Assembly: GCA_000149265.1 (NCBI GenBank)
Contig: CH003267.1
Location: 838,634-902,633, forward strand
DNA from: Ciona savignyi
Lineage: Eukaryota; Chordata; Ascidiacea; Phlebobranchia; Cionidae
Length of the DNA: 64,000 nucleotides
Reading direction: 5' to 3'
The notes below the pieces were generated by a model. The model did no database searches. It was not told the origin of the DNA and worked only from the letters and a program-made list of their open reading frames with translations. A program made the position numbers and the translations under genes. Every line of letters starts with the position of its first letter. The first letter of the stretch is position 1. Of the stretch, positions 46,001-61,000 are shown one piece after another.

Positions 46001-49000
46001 GGCACAGACAGTGATGTAGAAATGAACAATAAGGTCATGTACTCTTCCGTACAATCAACTCCAACCAGTCTTACCATCACTTCGAAGAAACAGGATGCAT
46101 GTCAGGCTAGTAGGGCTGGCAAAAAGAGGAAAAGGAGTCGGGAAAATAATAAACGAAGCGGCAAAAAGGTAACGAGTCTACACAATCTATAAAATATAAA
46201 TTTCTTTATCCAAAAAGACTCTATGTTGTTTTATGTTTTTTTGTTACTTTAGCACTAGAATACAAAAATATCGGTTAAAGCTTAACCGTTAAAGTCGTCC
46301 AGAGTTGTATGTACATACAGCTCACAGATATGTAATTTCTGCCAATAAATCTTTATTAAATTTTGTAAAAAGGACACTAGTACTATTATTCTCGGCCAAT
46401 TATTAATCTGCCGTTAACATCGACAAATATTTGCATAGCCCTACATTATTTCAGGTTTCGGCAGTTAAAATAGGTCGCCTCGTTGTTATTCATTCATTCA
46501 ATGTTTGTGCTCAGCCAACATCTGTATGCAGTGTAAATATAGCCAGCGCTTTAGGAACAATATGTCCTGTCGGTATTCATTGGCATAAAGTTAGGTTTGA
46601 AAATTGCCCAGTAGCACTACAAAATGTACATCGCATTCCAATCTAAATGCTCATTTATATAAGTATTATAGTGTAATAAAATGCGTACATTGACATGATA
46701 GTATGTATTTTTACACCTACGACTAAGTAAAGCTTGCATATATGTTGTTATTGTTACGCGAAGTTAACAACCATGTTTGTGTTATTAGAAAACTATTGGT
46801 AATGAACTGAGTTTATTTTAACAGTCTACCTTATATACTCAAATGGGTTAACATTACTTGTTGAATATAATTTTAAAATAACTATTCCGAAAGATGCCAT
46901 AAAAAAGCAGCAGTATATTTTCGCCCAATTGTTAGCCACATATTTTGATGGAAAATAATAACTGAAATAACCCGCGGGTATTTATTAGATTTGAACATGA
47001 TCTTAATGCCTTGAGGCCTTTGACAATTTGTCTCTGCAAGGTTAAGAAAGTGAATTATGTTGATGGTGGTGGCTGGCCACAGGAATGGAACATGATAGTT
47101 TAGGAATATTCTGTTGTTACACATCTTAATAACAATATAAAAATACTAAAAAATGTTTAAACAGTAAATAGACGTACACCAAATCAATAATTTATGTTTG
47201 CAGACCCCATATCCAGCTCGTAAAAGGTCCCGATCCAAGGTAAGCATACAAAGATTCCATTCTATGCTGTTGTTTATTTATTAACATGGCTGTCCAACTG
47301 ACACCACTTTAAATTCAATATTCATATCATTTGTATCTCACAAGTTCCTTTTCACCTCAGTCCTTCTGCAATGATACGGAAGAATGTGGGATCAGTTTTT
47401 CATGGACAAGAAAATTAAGGTAACACAGAAAATTGCATTACATTTTATACGTTTTTCAAAAAATTTAGTAGATTCTGTTTTCATGGAGGCTATTTCTCAT
47501 GCATTTAAAGTTTAGCAAGTGATCAATTTTGCTTGGTTCTAGGGAATGGAATGAGACGTACACAGAGATAAGTGAGAGTGTCTACAGCCAAGAACTGCTC
47601 CAAGCCGTGTTGTCATCCTCTTTGAAAATGCCAACGAAGGAGCAGTCGAGCCTTTCCAAGCTGAGAGAACAACTGGCTAAGGTAGCATCTCAAATTAGCT
47701 GTTTCCGACCGGTCTTGTTAACTGTGGTGAATGCTTCAGGTTCAGCAGCTACGAAAGCGAGTGCTCGCCCTCGAAGATGTTTCAATGTCGCACCCTGTAG
47801 CTGAGGTCTGTGGCTCGTACATGTTGTCAAACCAGTTTGAAGCAGTGAACTCGGCCTTATATAAAAGGTAAACATGTTGTAAAATAAATAGATTTATAAG
47901 TATCTGATCACCGCACCATTGGGAAAAGTGTAGATGGGGATAAATTTACAAAACCCAATTGAAAATTATAAGCAATACACTTCCACATGTGTTTGTTTTA
48001 AACCTCAGATATATTAATGATCACCGTTCAATGAAAAGCCTGCAAAATACTTCCAAAACAGCGCAAGCTCTAAAAAATAAAATTCTCAAATTTATAAATT
48101 TCTTTCTCAAAAACATAAAATTCTCAAATTTATAAATTTCTTTCTCAAAAAAATAAAATTTTCAAATTCTAAAAAAAAAATTTTCGACAGACCTTACCCG
48201 TTTGTGTTCTTCTACAACGGGTTTGATGGTTTGGAGATATGTGTGGATGCGAGAAGTAGTGGAAATATCTCCCGTTACATCCGGCGCTCCTGCTGTCCCA
48301 ACTGTGAAGTAAGTTACTCGGAACTGCTACTGCAAGGAGAGATGTAACAACACAGTCTTGTTTTCTCACAGATCAGCCATGTTATGGAGAATGGGAAAAT
48401 CCATTTGTTCATATATGCCAAGAGTAAAATCTTAAACGGATCTGAAATTACAATTCCATTTGACATCAAATACCAAAATTGGTGAGAATTTCTATTTAAA
48501 AATGCAGTTTTAAGCATATTTTATTGAATATCACTTTTATTTTTGTAAAATAATTTATATAATCATGAATTCACTTTAATTTGACCCATTTCTAAATGAA
48601 GTTGACCAGTTCATTCCCAAAGCCGAATATCTCAAATTTTGAATAATTTTACTAAAATCACCATAATATTCTGTGCCACACTATACAAAAATAGTTTACT
48701 AAAGAGGGTTTTGTCAAAACCCCATAAAAATGTTTTTATGTTATTAACCATCACGCCAGTGTTTTTACTTTAACTGTTATGTGGCCGTACAAACGTATTT
48801 TAGAAACGCGTAATTTAAAAGACGTTTGTTGTATTCCCAGTGACTACAGCATGGAATGTGGGTGCTCCCAGTTCACTGATTGTCCCGTCTATAAATTCAC
48901 AAACATGAGGATAGAACTGTGAGTGCATTGTGCCCTCGTTATCACTGAGTATTTCACTAACCTTCCTACCTTCCCAGTGAATCAAACAAAATGGAGGAAC

Positions 49001-52000
49001 AAAGGAAACGACGGTTGTCTCCGTTGAGGTTGTCTTTGAATCGAATCCCTGTAAGTAAATATTATTCAATTGTAAAGAGACAAATGAGCAAGGAAGTTGT
49101 TTTACTTTCAAGGAGAATTTGCACTTTTTTATGGACTGTTTCTATATAATGGATTAGTAAATCTAATTTTATGTGTCAATTTTTCATTCCACATTTTTTA
49201 TTTGGTCTAAATAACTATTGAAGAAAAGCAAAGATATTGATTTACTTAACTCTTTCACTCCCGACCAAATGCATTAATTTAAACATGCTGTCCCGCAGTG
49301 TTTTTTACAATTTTTGGTCATTTTCAAATTAGCACAGTTTTTCTTAAATATATGCTATGATTTAATATTTAGTATGGTTGGAAAAATAATTTATCCCTCT
49401 TTTAAACAAACTGCACACCTAGAATCTACCTCCAATAAAGAATATATTATGTAAACTTTAGTGAACACCACTTTTTATGTAAAGAAAATTCTGCTCGACT
49501 TTGAAAATTTTGAGGTGCACTGACAAACGAAATACTCACTAATTATTGGTATGCCCAAATGATATGAAAATTGGAATGTAGATTGTCTAATAGTTTTTGT
49601 ACTCAGGAAAATTTGAACTGTATTTGTATCTTCAGTAGTTTTTTTACTATTCCTAATTGAAATTTTCCTTTATTCTAACTATATTATGAAAAATTGAACC
49701 AAAACGCATTGAAGTTTTTAGTTTTGTAGAACTAAAATGGTAAAAAGTATAAATAAGAACAGTGAAGGAAGTGTAAAAAGTGAAGGAAGTGTTTCCCAAT
49801 CAACATTTTCCCCCATAACATTCCCAGCTCATTAAACAAACAATTCCAGAATGGATTTTCAAGTTCGTACCAAGAAGCTGCAGGTCTGGAACCTGATGGG
49901 GATGACCATGGTGATCATCTCAGGAAGAAGGTAAATGTTCGGCGTGGTTGGCAGGGATTTGCATTGTCACTTCTATAGATATTACTTCCACAAATATAAC
50001 TAAAAATTTAAAAACTACTAGTTGTGTTGTAGAGTTTGTTTATTTAAGTTTTAAGGCAGTGAATGAGGTTAAAGCCACTTCTTCAGGGTCACCTCTTCGG
50101 TTCCATGACAACTGAACCCCTTACAACTGAACCCCTTACAACTGAACCCCTACAACTGAACCCCTACAACTGAGCCCTTTTTAACAGAATCCTTTTAACT
50201 GAAAAGGGGGTTCATTTGTAAAGGGGGTTCAATTGAAATGGGTTCAGCTGTAAAGGGGTTCAGTTGAAAGGGGTTTAGTTAAAAGGGGTTCAGTTATAAG
50301 GGGTTCAGTTATAAGGGGTTTAATTGTAGGGGTTCAGTTGTAAAGAGTTCAGTTGTAGGGGTTCAGTTGTAAGGGGTTAGTTGACTGCTCACCCACTTAT
50401 TCTTATTCTTGATTTTATTAATTCTTATTCTTAATGATTCTCTTACTGGGTTTATTCCTAAACCATAAAATATTCCAAAATTTTACTTAAAATTCAAAAA
50501 AACACAAGTTGTGTTTTAAAGTTTGTTTTGTTGCAATCTAAATGATTTTACGTCTGTTCTTCTCTTAAAACCTAGCATTCGCCAACAGTCTAGAACATTG
50601 AAAAGACAGAAGTTCGTGTTTAAGAATTTCTTCGTTTCTCTTTAATCCTTAACATGGCGGCGTTAAAAGTGCAAGGGATATTTTCATCCTGTCTAATCAA
50701 ACCGTTTCGTAAACTTTAATAGTTAACAATGCGTAAAAAGTGGAAGAAGAAGAGAATGCGCAGATTAAAGCGCAAGCGAAGAAAGATGTATTTAAAATCT
50801 CTCAATTATTTAAAATCTCTAAATTAAATGATCCACAGTCGCGAGAGGAGCGGAAGATGGAAGCTTACATCCGAGCGTTCGAGAAGATGGAGAAGCAGGA
50901 GAAACGCAAGGAGCAGATGCAACACGCTCACTCCGCATCCGATATCCCCAAGGAGCATGGAAGACAAACCAGCATCGAGTATCCTTCTACCTCTGTTGTC
51001 ACCTCCACCTCGGATATATTGCAGGTGACTGACGTCTTGTAATTGGAGTATGTTGGGGGAGTAACGTCTTTGTGGTGGTGGGGTGTTTGTATTTTTATTC
51101 TTGTTTGTATACGTCTTGTAATTGTGGTTTGTCGGGGGTTTGTCTGTATTTTTATTCCTTCATTGTCTTTGTGGCTTGTTTGTGTAGGAATTGAGCCAAT
51201 TTTTTTTAAGACATAATCGTTATGCTGGATGTTTTAATGGAAACATTAATATGTTTGGGCGTTTTAGGCTCCTTAAGTTATTGTTTGTATTTTTTTATAG
51301 GCTGTTGTGATGTCACAACCGTACTTGTCCGGGGACGACCATCTTGTGCCCACCCAAGTATCAACATCAGCACGGCGTGTTGGAAAGTAAGTCTTCCAAT
51401 ATAATGCATGGTGCAGCATAAAGTTAAAAATACAATAAGTATTTTTTCAAATTGTTCTGAAAATTTTCTTATTAATAAATTTTTTATTTTTGCGTTTTGT
51501 TTCTCGATCATCTATGTTTATATTCAAGGCAATTGTTCACAGTAAACGCTTTTTCCTCTCTAGCGGCCGCCGAAGGTCAACAAGAGGTCGTCGGAACTCC
51601 CGAAGAGGTCGAGGCGCGTCGTTCGAAGGAGTCATGTCACCCGGGGCGTGCATGGAGACCGATTCGAACCACTCGTGCGACAGCATCCCACCTCACTGCA
51701 CCATCTTCGCCGATCGATACCCCACGCTCGATGGCGAGTCCTCGTCAATAGGTGCTCCTCGTGTCTCCCATCCGGAAGCAAGCCCGTTGTCTCCTGTATC
51801 AACGAACGATGTAACCCCCGTCGTCTTGTCACCCACGGTTGGAAAGCTCACCCCGCTTTCCCCCGCACCCCCCTGTACAAGTGCGAACCTTAAAAACCTC
51901 AGTCCGATAGTAGAACACAGTACAAACGCGCCTCTAAACGACCATGCGACTATAGCGTCCATAAACCATGCACACCCGGCTACGCCAGCAAGCGTGAATG

Positions 52001-55000
52001 TTAATTCGAACATTCTCGAGCCGGAAGTAATAACACCAATCCCCGAGGAGATAACACCAGCCCCACCAAGCCCCCATGTTGGTTCCCTCCATACTTCAAC
52101 CAACACAACGACGGTATCGAGCAGCGTCACCTCCACGGTCACCACATCAAGTTGTGTGAAGACTTCCACAGCAACTACACCCGTGGTGTCCGTTAAACAA
52201 CCACGGATGAGAAAAGCAGCATCATGCGACACCCCATGCACTTCAAGTGGTAAGATTCGATTTTATAATTCATTTTTCTATAGACTTTCTATACAGTTTA
52301 AAGTGAATTATCCTTACCAGGCCCAGAATCGGCTGCTAAACAATATTCACGCCGAAAATTCGCAAATGGGTTGCCCTGCTTATAATATTAACAAGCTGAC
52401 TTGATCTGTTTTTTAGCACTGAAACATAACAAAAGTATATGAGGGTATCATATTTATACGAACTTACTAAGAGCTAAACCTAAGCAGTTCCGGAAAAACG
52501 TTTCTGCTTAGCAATGACGCATTCCCATTCTGTCCTTATTATACAAAAAAAATCTTAAAAGGGTTTTTGTCAAAATCTGATAAATAAGGTGTTTTATGTT
52601 ATTAACCACAACACCAGTGTTTTTACTTTGCAGTTAGCTCTTATGTGGGTGTTTAAACGTATGTTAGAAACGCATAATTTAAAAGATGTTTCGTTTAAAT
52701 TTAAACACATTTAACTTAAGTGTCTGCTACCGTCCTTACCTTTTCCGAAATTGTCCAAACAACAAAATGATTTTCTCCAACCACAGCTGTTGGTATGTGG
52801 AGAACGACTGCTTCCCCTGCCCCCAGCAGCTTCACCCCCCACACCCCCTCCTTTGTGCCTTGGACGTTCACCCCTGGAGTTCCCCTCGGTCAAGTTCATA
52901 TCGGCGTCTCTACTGCCCCCGGTGGCAAGTACAACCACTCCAGTGACCTGTTCACTAAAAAGGTGAATATCATTTCGATAATGCATGTTAAATGCACTTG
53001 GCTAAAGATAAATGTTGTTATTTGTATGACAAAGATTGTTGTGGTTTGTTACATTACTTTGTGCTTATATTTCTTACTATTTGATTAAAATTCTGATTTG
53101 TTGTGCCATAGGACTGGCTGATCATTTTAAAGTTTGCAACTACTTCTCAAAGTCGTCAAATTCCAGTTCCACTGTGCAGTGAGGAACTGAGCCAATGCTT
53201 TGAGACATAATCGCATTATGCTGGATATTTCAATGGAATAAATTCCATTAAAAGTCCAAGCAATGGCACATTGATAGTGTTTTGGCATTTGTAGGCTCCT
53301 TAAGTAATTCCAATTCTCTGTACAAAAGGTCTACAAATCTTGCTTCTAATTTAACTTGGCACTATTTTTGTAGGTAGTTAGTATAGCCTAGTTAGGTCCA
53401 GTTAGTATAGCCTAGTTAAAAGTTTAAAAAATGCTGTTGGATTATATACATTTTAGGTAAGATTTTTATAATGTTATTTTACCGTCATCGCAAAATTTGT
53501 GTTTCTCATTTCAGTACTGGCTGCAAAGAGCAATTGATGAAAAGCTGATGCACGGCCCGCCGAATGAACCCCCTCAGACGTTTGTTGCCGCCGAGAAAAT
53601 TTCACTCCAAAGCGAGACGTTTGCGTGCCCCAAGAAACGTTATTTGAAAACTATAGCGAAAGACACTGTGGAAACCAACCTAAGCAGCAAAGTGGATACA
53701 AATGTGGAAGTAAAATCGGATTTACCAGACTCTGCGAGTGAGGGAAATGTAGCAGGAGCTGCAAATTTCGAACCAGTCATTCAAACATCTTCAGCTGAGC
53801 CCAATACTACTGGATTAATAAGCCAAGTTTCTGAGGAGATTCAGCCGATTGAAAACAATGTCAATATTGCAATGAAACATCCTGCAACGGCGTTTCCTGC
53901 CATTGAATATGAGGTGCGTAATATGGAAGCTCTATTTGCTCTTTGAGACTTATAAACATCCTTTTGGTCTTTAAAAACTTGTATAAAATGCCCTTTTGGT
54001 CTTTTAGACTAGTATAAAACGTCCTTTTGGTCTTTTAGACTTATATAAAACGTCCCTTCAGTTGTTAGAATATTATAAAACAAACTTTTAATAATTTAGA
54101 CTAGTCTAAAACGTCCATTACGTCTTTAAGACTATTACAAAATGTATATTTGGTCTTTTAGAGTAATATAAAATCCATTTGGGCTTTTAGACTATTATAA
54201 ATTGTCCATTTGATATTTTATACTAATAAAAAAGTCTCTTTGGTCTTTTTGACCTTTATGGAATTTATTATTAAAAGGTAACTTGTATAAAACTTGTATG
54301 AAACTGCAATTTGCATGTGTTTTGTTCCTTGTGCATGTTGTGCGTCATGCCTATTAACCTTCATTGCATGACTGCATAACACTTCCTTTTTCGACGTTTC
54401 ATCAGAGTTTGTCAGATGATGACGATGATGACACGGTAGATTCGGCCGTTGTGCCGTGCGCACAAACCACCCAATCTGAACCTAACCCGTCGGATGAGCC
54501 AGAGGTATCTAAGAAATCTCAAAGTTTATATTTCACCATTCTGCATGACTAGACACACTTGCAGCGTATGCATGTTAACCACTGTTGCCAAATGCATTCA
54601 CCAGGGCTTGTGTGACTTTCACAGAGCGCACGCTTCATACGTTCTGTGTAATTATCATGTCATAAACAAATGTTAATTAATAAAATAGAGGCTGGTCAGA
54701 TGCATGTAGTGTTAATAAGCCTGCACAGAGTGTTATTAATTAGTCTGTGTTCTTATATCATTACAAGTTTATAGATGAAGTGTCGTGGGCTTGGTTTGAT
54801 GTGTTTCACCTAAAAACCATTGCGACAACATTACCATTAATGCAAGAAACGCATGAAACGCAGCCACAGCATAAACTATGAACACCTTGTATAAATCATG
54901 CGGATATCATCTTTTAACCATATAGCATGTTAAGTGGCATCGTAGTAAAGTTGTAGCATTCAGTGCCTAAAATAATTGCTACTCTGTGATGCATTTTGCC

Positions 55001-58000
55001 ACTCCTTAACCTCAAACTACCGCACAGAACATAATAAAGTCATTGTGTGAAATTAAAAGATGTAATTTTATTCAGGAGAAAATAGGCCAAGGGACGATCA
55101 GTTACACGAACAGTGGATACAATGGCACAACCACGCAACTACATCTGTTGCACCCAGCGAAACTGGACAACACCACCCAACAGGATATGAGATCGCAGGT
55201 TATACTGGACCCACAGACTGAAGCAAAACTTGCTCCAACTAAGAAAAAGGTAACTTCTGAGCCACAATAATTCGGGTAAACACCACAACCAATCTTGGTC
55301 GCAGTAATGTTTAATAGAAACAAGTGTGTAAAAGACGATTTTTTCTGCCTTTACATAGTAGGGCTTATCGTAAGTTTGTCTCCGATAATTATTAAGTAAT
55401 TTAACAACACAAAATAAAGATTTGAAACAAATTTACTGTGCAACCAGTTTGGCTTAAAGGCGAACACGTCACGATTTGTGTTGCTTAGTTTGCTTGGGAG
55501 ATTTTTGTTCTCTTTGTTAAGTACATGCCTTATTCATTATCCTGTTAAAATTTAGTCCGTATTATTAAGTCATTGGTCATCTTAGATTAACGAGCTTTGG
55601 AGTGAAGTTTTGAAATGCGTGAGATAATTGAACAGTTGGTGGCTTAGCTCTGATTACGACACACCACTGCCACTGGAATTATCTTTCTACAAACTGTAGT
55701 GGCAGTGCCGGAATTAATTTAACAACACGCAGGCCTTGGAAATTGGATTATGTGTGGTTTATTTAAAAGCATTCATCAAAATAAAGATATCCGTCAAATA
55801 AGCAATGTCAGTGCTCAAACACACACCTGAGTCTCATTAATATGAAGAATTCTGTGCGTCTTTACACCATGTATGCATAATGAATGAATGTCCTGGCGCG
55901 TCACCACACTCAAACATGCGATTGACAATTGAAATAACAAACACTGAATAACAACTATAGATCAATAATCAGTCGTGTATTACATTGATATTTTATTTCA
56001 TAATTCATTTGCATTCTGCCCAAGAATGCTGAGATAGACTGGTGAAGATTTATATTATAACAGGGTGGAATTCACACTTGCATTTCCTGTTATAACAAGT
56101 TGATTTCCCAGGTGTCATTACAAGAATATTTAAAGCGGAGCAAAGATGTGAAGAAGACATCACCATCAACGCCCAGCGAGCTCCACCCCCCAGTGAAATC
56201 CTCCTCCTCCTCCCCTGCTCTCCTCCCATCCCCCAGTATCGACCCGGAGCTCAAGTTCAAGGAGCGCTCGAACGTTGTGAATAAATTACCATCCAACCCA
56301 ACACAATTGCTCGGCTCTATTAGTGAGAAACAAGGAACTACGTTTAACATTACTACCAAAACAGTAACGAAAACGTGAGTACTTCCCCTCAATGTTAAAT
56401 GTTTAATGATTTCTTATCGCCGTCTGTTTGCTTGAGTGTTGCTTGTCTTGTGAAATATTAATGTCCCCATAGCTTCTCAAAGTCGTCAAATTCCAGTTCC
56501 ACTGTGCAGTGAGGAATTGAGCCAATGCTTTGAGACATAATCGCATTATGCTGGATATTTCAATGGAATAAATTCCATTAAAAGTCCAAGCAATGCCACA
56601 TTGATAGTGTTTTGGCATTTTTAGGCTCTTAAGTAATTCCACTTCTATGGACAAAAGGTCGTAGTTCTCATTCAAATGTTTTTTGTACGTAGGCCAGTTA
56701 GTTCTCACCTTTTTATGCTTAAGCAGTCCTCGAAATTCGCCACGGCAAAAGGCAATTGCCGTGGACTTTTGCCAAATTAACTAAAGCCCACGGCAAAAAA
56801 AATGCCGTGGGTTTTTTTAGATCACTTACTAATTGCAAAAAAAACAGTCAAAATATAAATAAAATAGTTTCAAAGCGCACGGCGGCAGTCTTTTTAAGTT
56901 TTTATCAACTTACAACGTTCTAACACAAAACTCGAAACTTAAAATTCAATTACGCCAGCAGCCAGCTGTCAATCAAATCTCCGAGAGACTACGTCGCTTT
57001 GATCGTTGCACCCGATTTGCTGAGTTGACAATTCGGCAAATTTAATTAGATAAATATATGGAGGCGTGTCTATCGCATGTATTTCCTCATTCGGTATTAT
57101 TGTAATTTTTTCTTTTAAAGTGTAGTCCTCTATTATTTTGAAATTATTATCCAGTCTAATTCCAAACTAGATAGATGCTTCCTACTATTCTAACATTGAC
57201 GTTGGATTCAGGATTTGTAGTTTTTTGGAGCTATTGCTATGTGTTGTATTTTCATACAATAGAGAGATTACAAATTAAACAATGTCCGTTAAGTGTTTTG
57301 CCATGTGCCTTAGCTGACAGACTACTATTGCGCAATTGGCTCTTGTCCTACGCACTTTAGCGCGGTGTCGCGCAAATTAGAATAAACTTACCTCCGGATT
57401 TTGCGATTATTTAGTACTGCTTATAGATCCACGGCATTTTGCCGTGGGCTTTTATGTTTATACGATTTCCAAAAATGCCGTGGACTCCGCAAACGAATTT
57501 CGAGGACTGCTTACGCCTCATAAAAATTGACAAAATGCTTCAGAGAACCGGTTACATAAAACACATTATTAGTGTCAGCAACCGTAAAACAATGTTATTA
57601 TTTGTTATTAAACTCATATTGTTTTGATGGCATGTTTTAATTCCCTTATAATTTCTATTCAGAATATACACACAACATTACCCCTATGTAGCTTTATTAC
57701 TAAACAAATAAACACAAATAAACTCTCTTTATTTCTGACCGACAGTTAAAAAAGACTAAAATAAAAAACTCAAATTACATAAATACAAACAGTCGTCCAA
57801 TTTTTCCAGACAAACCAGCCGACTGAATAACACAAGTGTGAAGGAATTGACCAAGGTGTTGAACGATGCTTCTCAAGGGAATCTTGCAAATGCTCTGTCC
57901 TCTGGTCTCATCAAAACCCTCCCACCCAAAGTAATGGACGTGGTGACCAAAGCTGTCAAGACGCTCACGACACCCAATGACAGTAAGTTATTTAAGTCAC

Positions 58001-61000
58001 TCTTGCTCTATGAACCATGTTTTTAATGATAATGATACAAAATCTTGCTGTATAAACCATTTTTTAATGATAATGATACAAAATCTTACTGTATAAACCA
58101 TTTTTTGTTTTAATTACACTTATCCAACGTTATGTGTATTTTATTTATTGTGGTTATGCTTCTCTTACTGATATGTAGCTCTTATACTTCGATGACACAT
58201 TGTTATATATTTATCGCCATAATAATAAATGTCCTAAAATGCGTAGTGGGTACATTACATTAGTATGGGTGGGTCCATGGTAGCCCCGTGTCCAGGAATT
58301 TAGGCCATTAATAGTCCGTTAAGAATATGGGTAGCTGTTGTCTATTTTTTATATAGCGTGAAAAAATGTCTTATCTACTTATGTGCAGATTATGTGAACT
58401 TTCACCAGCAAGACATTTTCCGGTAGTTTTTGGCTGAAAAAACATTAAATGTGATATTATTTCGCATTCACCTTATTTCAGCCACGAAAATAAAGCAGCC
58501 GGATCCAATCACCTTGCAGCCCAACAATGTAAAAGAGATAAAAGAGGAAACACACAAGCCTGAAAAGGACAAACTTGGTGAGGTTTAGTTCCCTGTGTTG
58601 TTCACGTTATTCCACTTGGCCGACCAAGCATTGAATGTTTGGCTCGCATTTCTACCAGCGCTTCGGGCACTTTACCACGTAATGTGGTAACTTGTCATTT
58701 TCCACTGAAATAACCTTTAAATTCTAAGCTATTTTAGTAATTGTAAGTTTATAACTGGATTACTCTTGTGCATACTTATATGGTTGTCTGTTATAATAAC
58801 CAATGATTTACCACTCTATAAAATCAATTTTGCTGTTTTCTATTTGACACAGTTTGCATTTTGTATACCTATTAAAAGGTGTAAATTGTTTTCTTCAAAA
58901 GATATCATCTTAACAAAAGGCACCAACTTGTTATTGTGATAGGGGTGCAAAGGACCACCGCATGACAAAATATCCATGTTGGGTTGGAAAGGGTGTCATT
59001 TTCACACTGAAAACTTAAACCAAAAATTGTCATTTTCACACTGAAAAATCTCTAATTTAGACATATTATAATACCGCAGATTTCAATTCTTAATTCTGTA
59101 CAGCCAGACTGTATAAGCATTTGTCTCATAGAGCTGGGTGTTTCGTAATGACGCCCAGCCGTGAACCCCCCATGATTATCGTAGTTTCAATCGATTTTCC
59201 TCCCAGGAGTTTCCTCCTCCTCCCCTGTTATCTCCTCCCCTTGCTCCTCATCCTCGGAGCACCGATCGAGCATCGGAAGATGCCACAGCAGTCCCGCCAT
59301 CCGGAGCACTTCCGTGAAGAAGTCCTCCTCACTTGCTCAGAAGAGTTCGGCTCATCGGAACTCGTTCCCAGCTCCCGGAAAGTCCTCTCGGATGAGTCCG
59401 GTTGCAGCCAAGTCGTTCGCCTCCCCCAAGTTATCGAGGAGCTATTCGTCAGCCCCGTTAACCTCACCCTCCACCCCCACGATGCACGAGCACCGACACC
59501 CGACGCGACCTGAACCGGCAACCACCAATCGAGGTAAATTTACTCAATACAGTTTGTAGTTGTCAACAGAGTTAGTTATATTACGGAATTACGCCAGCTC
59601 AATTACTTAATTTCGTAATTTTTATGACGTCATCGTTATTTAAACAAACAACAAAATTTTGTCGTGTTTTTGGATGCATTTGGAAAGTAGATTAAGATAA
59701 TGTGATTCGACTTTAGTAACTAGATCCAACGTCCTTAATTACGTAACTGAACGTAATTACTCCCAGGTCCCAGCTGTAGCTGACAGTTAAAACTCAGGTT
59801 GATTAAAACCAGTAAAGAATAAAAGCACAAATTAATTGATTTAAATCTCTAAAACTCTTGTTCAAAACTTCCTACTTTTACTTCAGACAATTCATCGGAT
59901 TCATTTAAATCCCGATCCCGGCATAATAGTGGGACATCTAGTGGAAGTAACAGCACCATGTCTTCGAAATCACCTCGACACCACACACAGGTACGTAGTA
60001 TCGTCTAACACTTGCAGTTCATGCACAAGTATCATCTTATTGTGCTGCTTGGGGTGCAGAATTGCATCTTCCCTTTGTGGGTTTGATTATAATGTTTGAT
60101 TTTATGATGATTTAAATTAGACATTTAGGTTGCAATTTTTATATGACCGGTGCGGTGTGCACAGCCTACACCTTATGTCTACTAGGGCTGTGCTGTGTAT
60201 CATATAATGGGGACTTGATTAATCAATTTGTTGTCTGTGAACCACTGACAAAATTTGGAAACGATCAACTGATTTGTATGGCAACCAAACCAACAACAGA
60301 GTTTCTTATTGCAAAAAGCTTGCAGAAACTTTAACTTTACCGTCGTAGCTACTTTCCATCACACTTTAATACAAAGCTTTGTACATTTAAAAAGAAATAG
60401 GTTTTCAAGATTTTAGTAAAACATAATTTTCAACTTATTAAAAAAATTGCCAAGAAGTGGTAAACCGGTTAACAGATTTTTTTAACCGTTGCACCATTAT
60501 TACACAATGTACCTTTGTATCACAACGCCTTGACATGATGATGCTAATTTATATAGTATATTATATGTGTGTGATTAGTCCATCGAACTATATGATTCAT
60601 TTCTAATATTCTATTGTATCTTAGGAGGTCACGTCGCACCAAAGCACAGTGGGACGCAGTATACAAACATGAACCCCCTCGACAACGGGACCCCAACAAC
60701 AACCCACCCCAGAAAGTCCCCTCCCTCACCCCCCCTGTACCCGGCCAGCCGATACCCTCTCTCGCGCGGGGTCCAGGTCGCATGCCCCAGGCCGTGTACA
60801 ACCGGCGACCGTCACCCGTCTCCTCCCGTGACCCCGGATCACCCCGGTGGGACAATTATTCGATACGGGAATCCCCCCGACCCCCCAAGGATATCCGCTA
60901 CCCAGCAATGGACTACTACGCCCCCCACCCCCCAGTATCCCCCTGTAAGCCGGAGTATCGCTACAGGTCGAGCATGGAGAACACCAGACATTACGACAGC

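Noticed and set aside
51693-52241. Minus-strand 182-codon open frame
   Set aside because: It is the shadow of the large KMT2E exon on the other strand, which has continuous family-like sequence, proper splice sites and matching phase.
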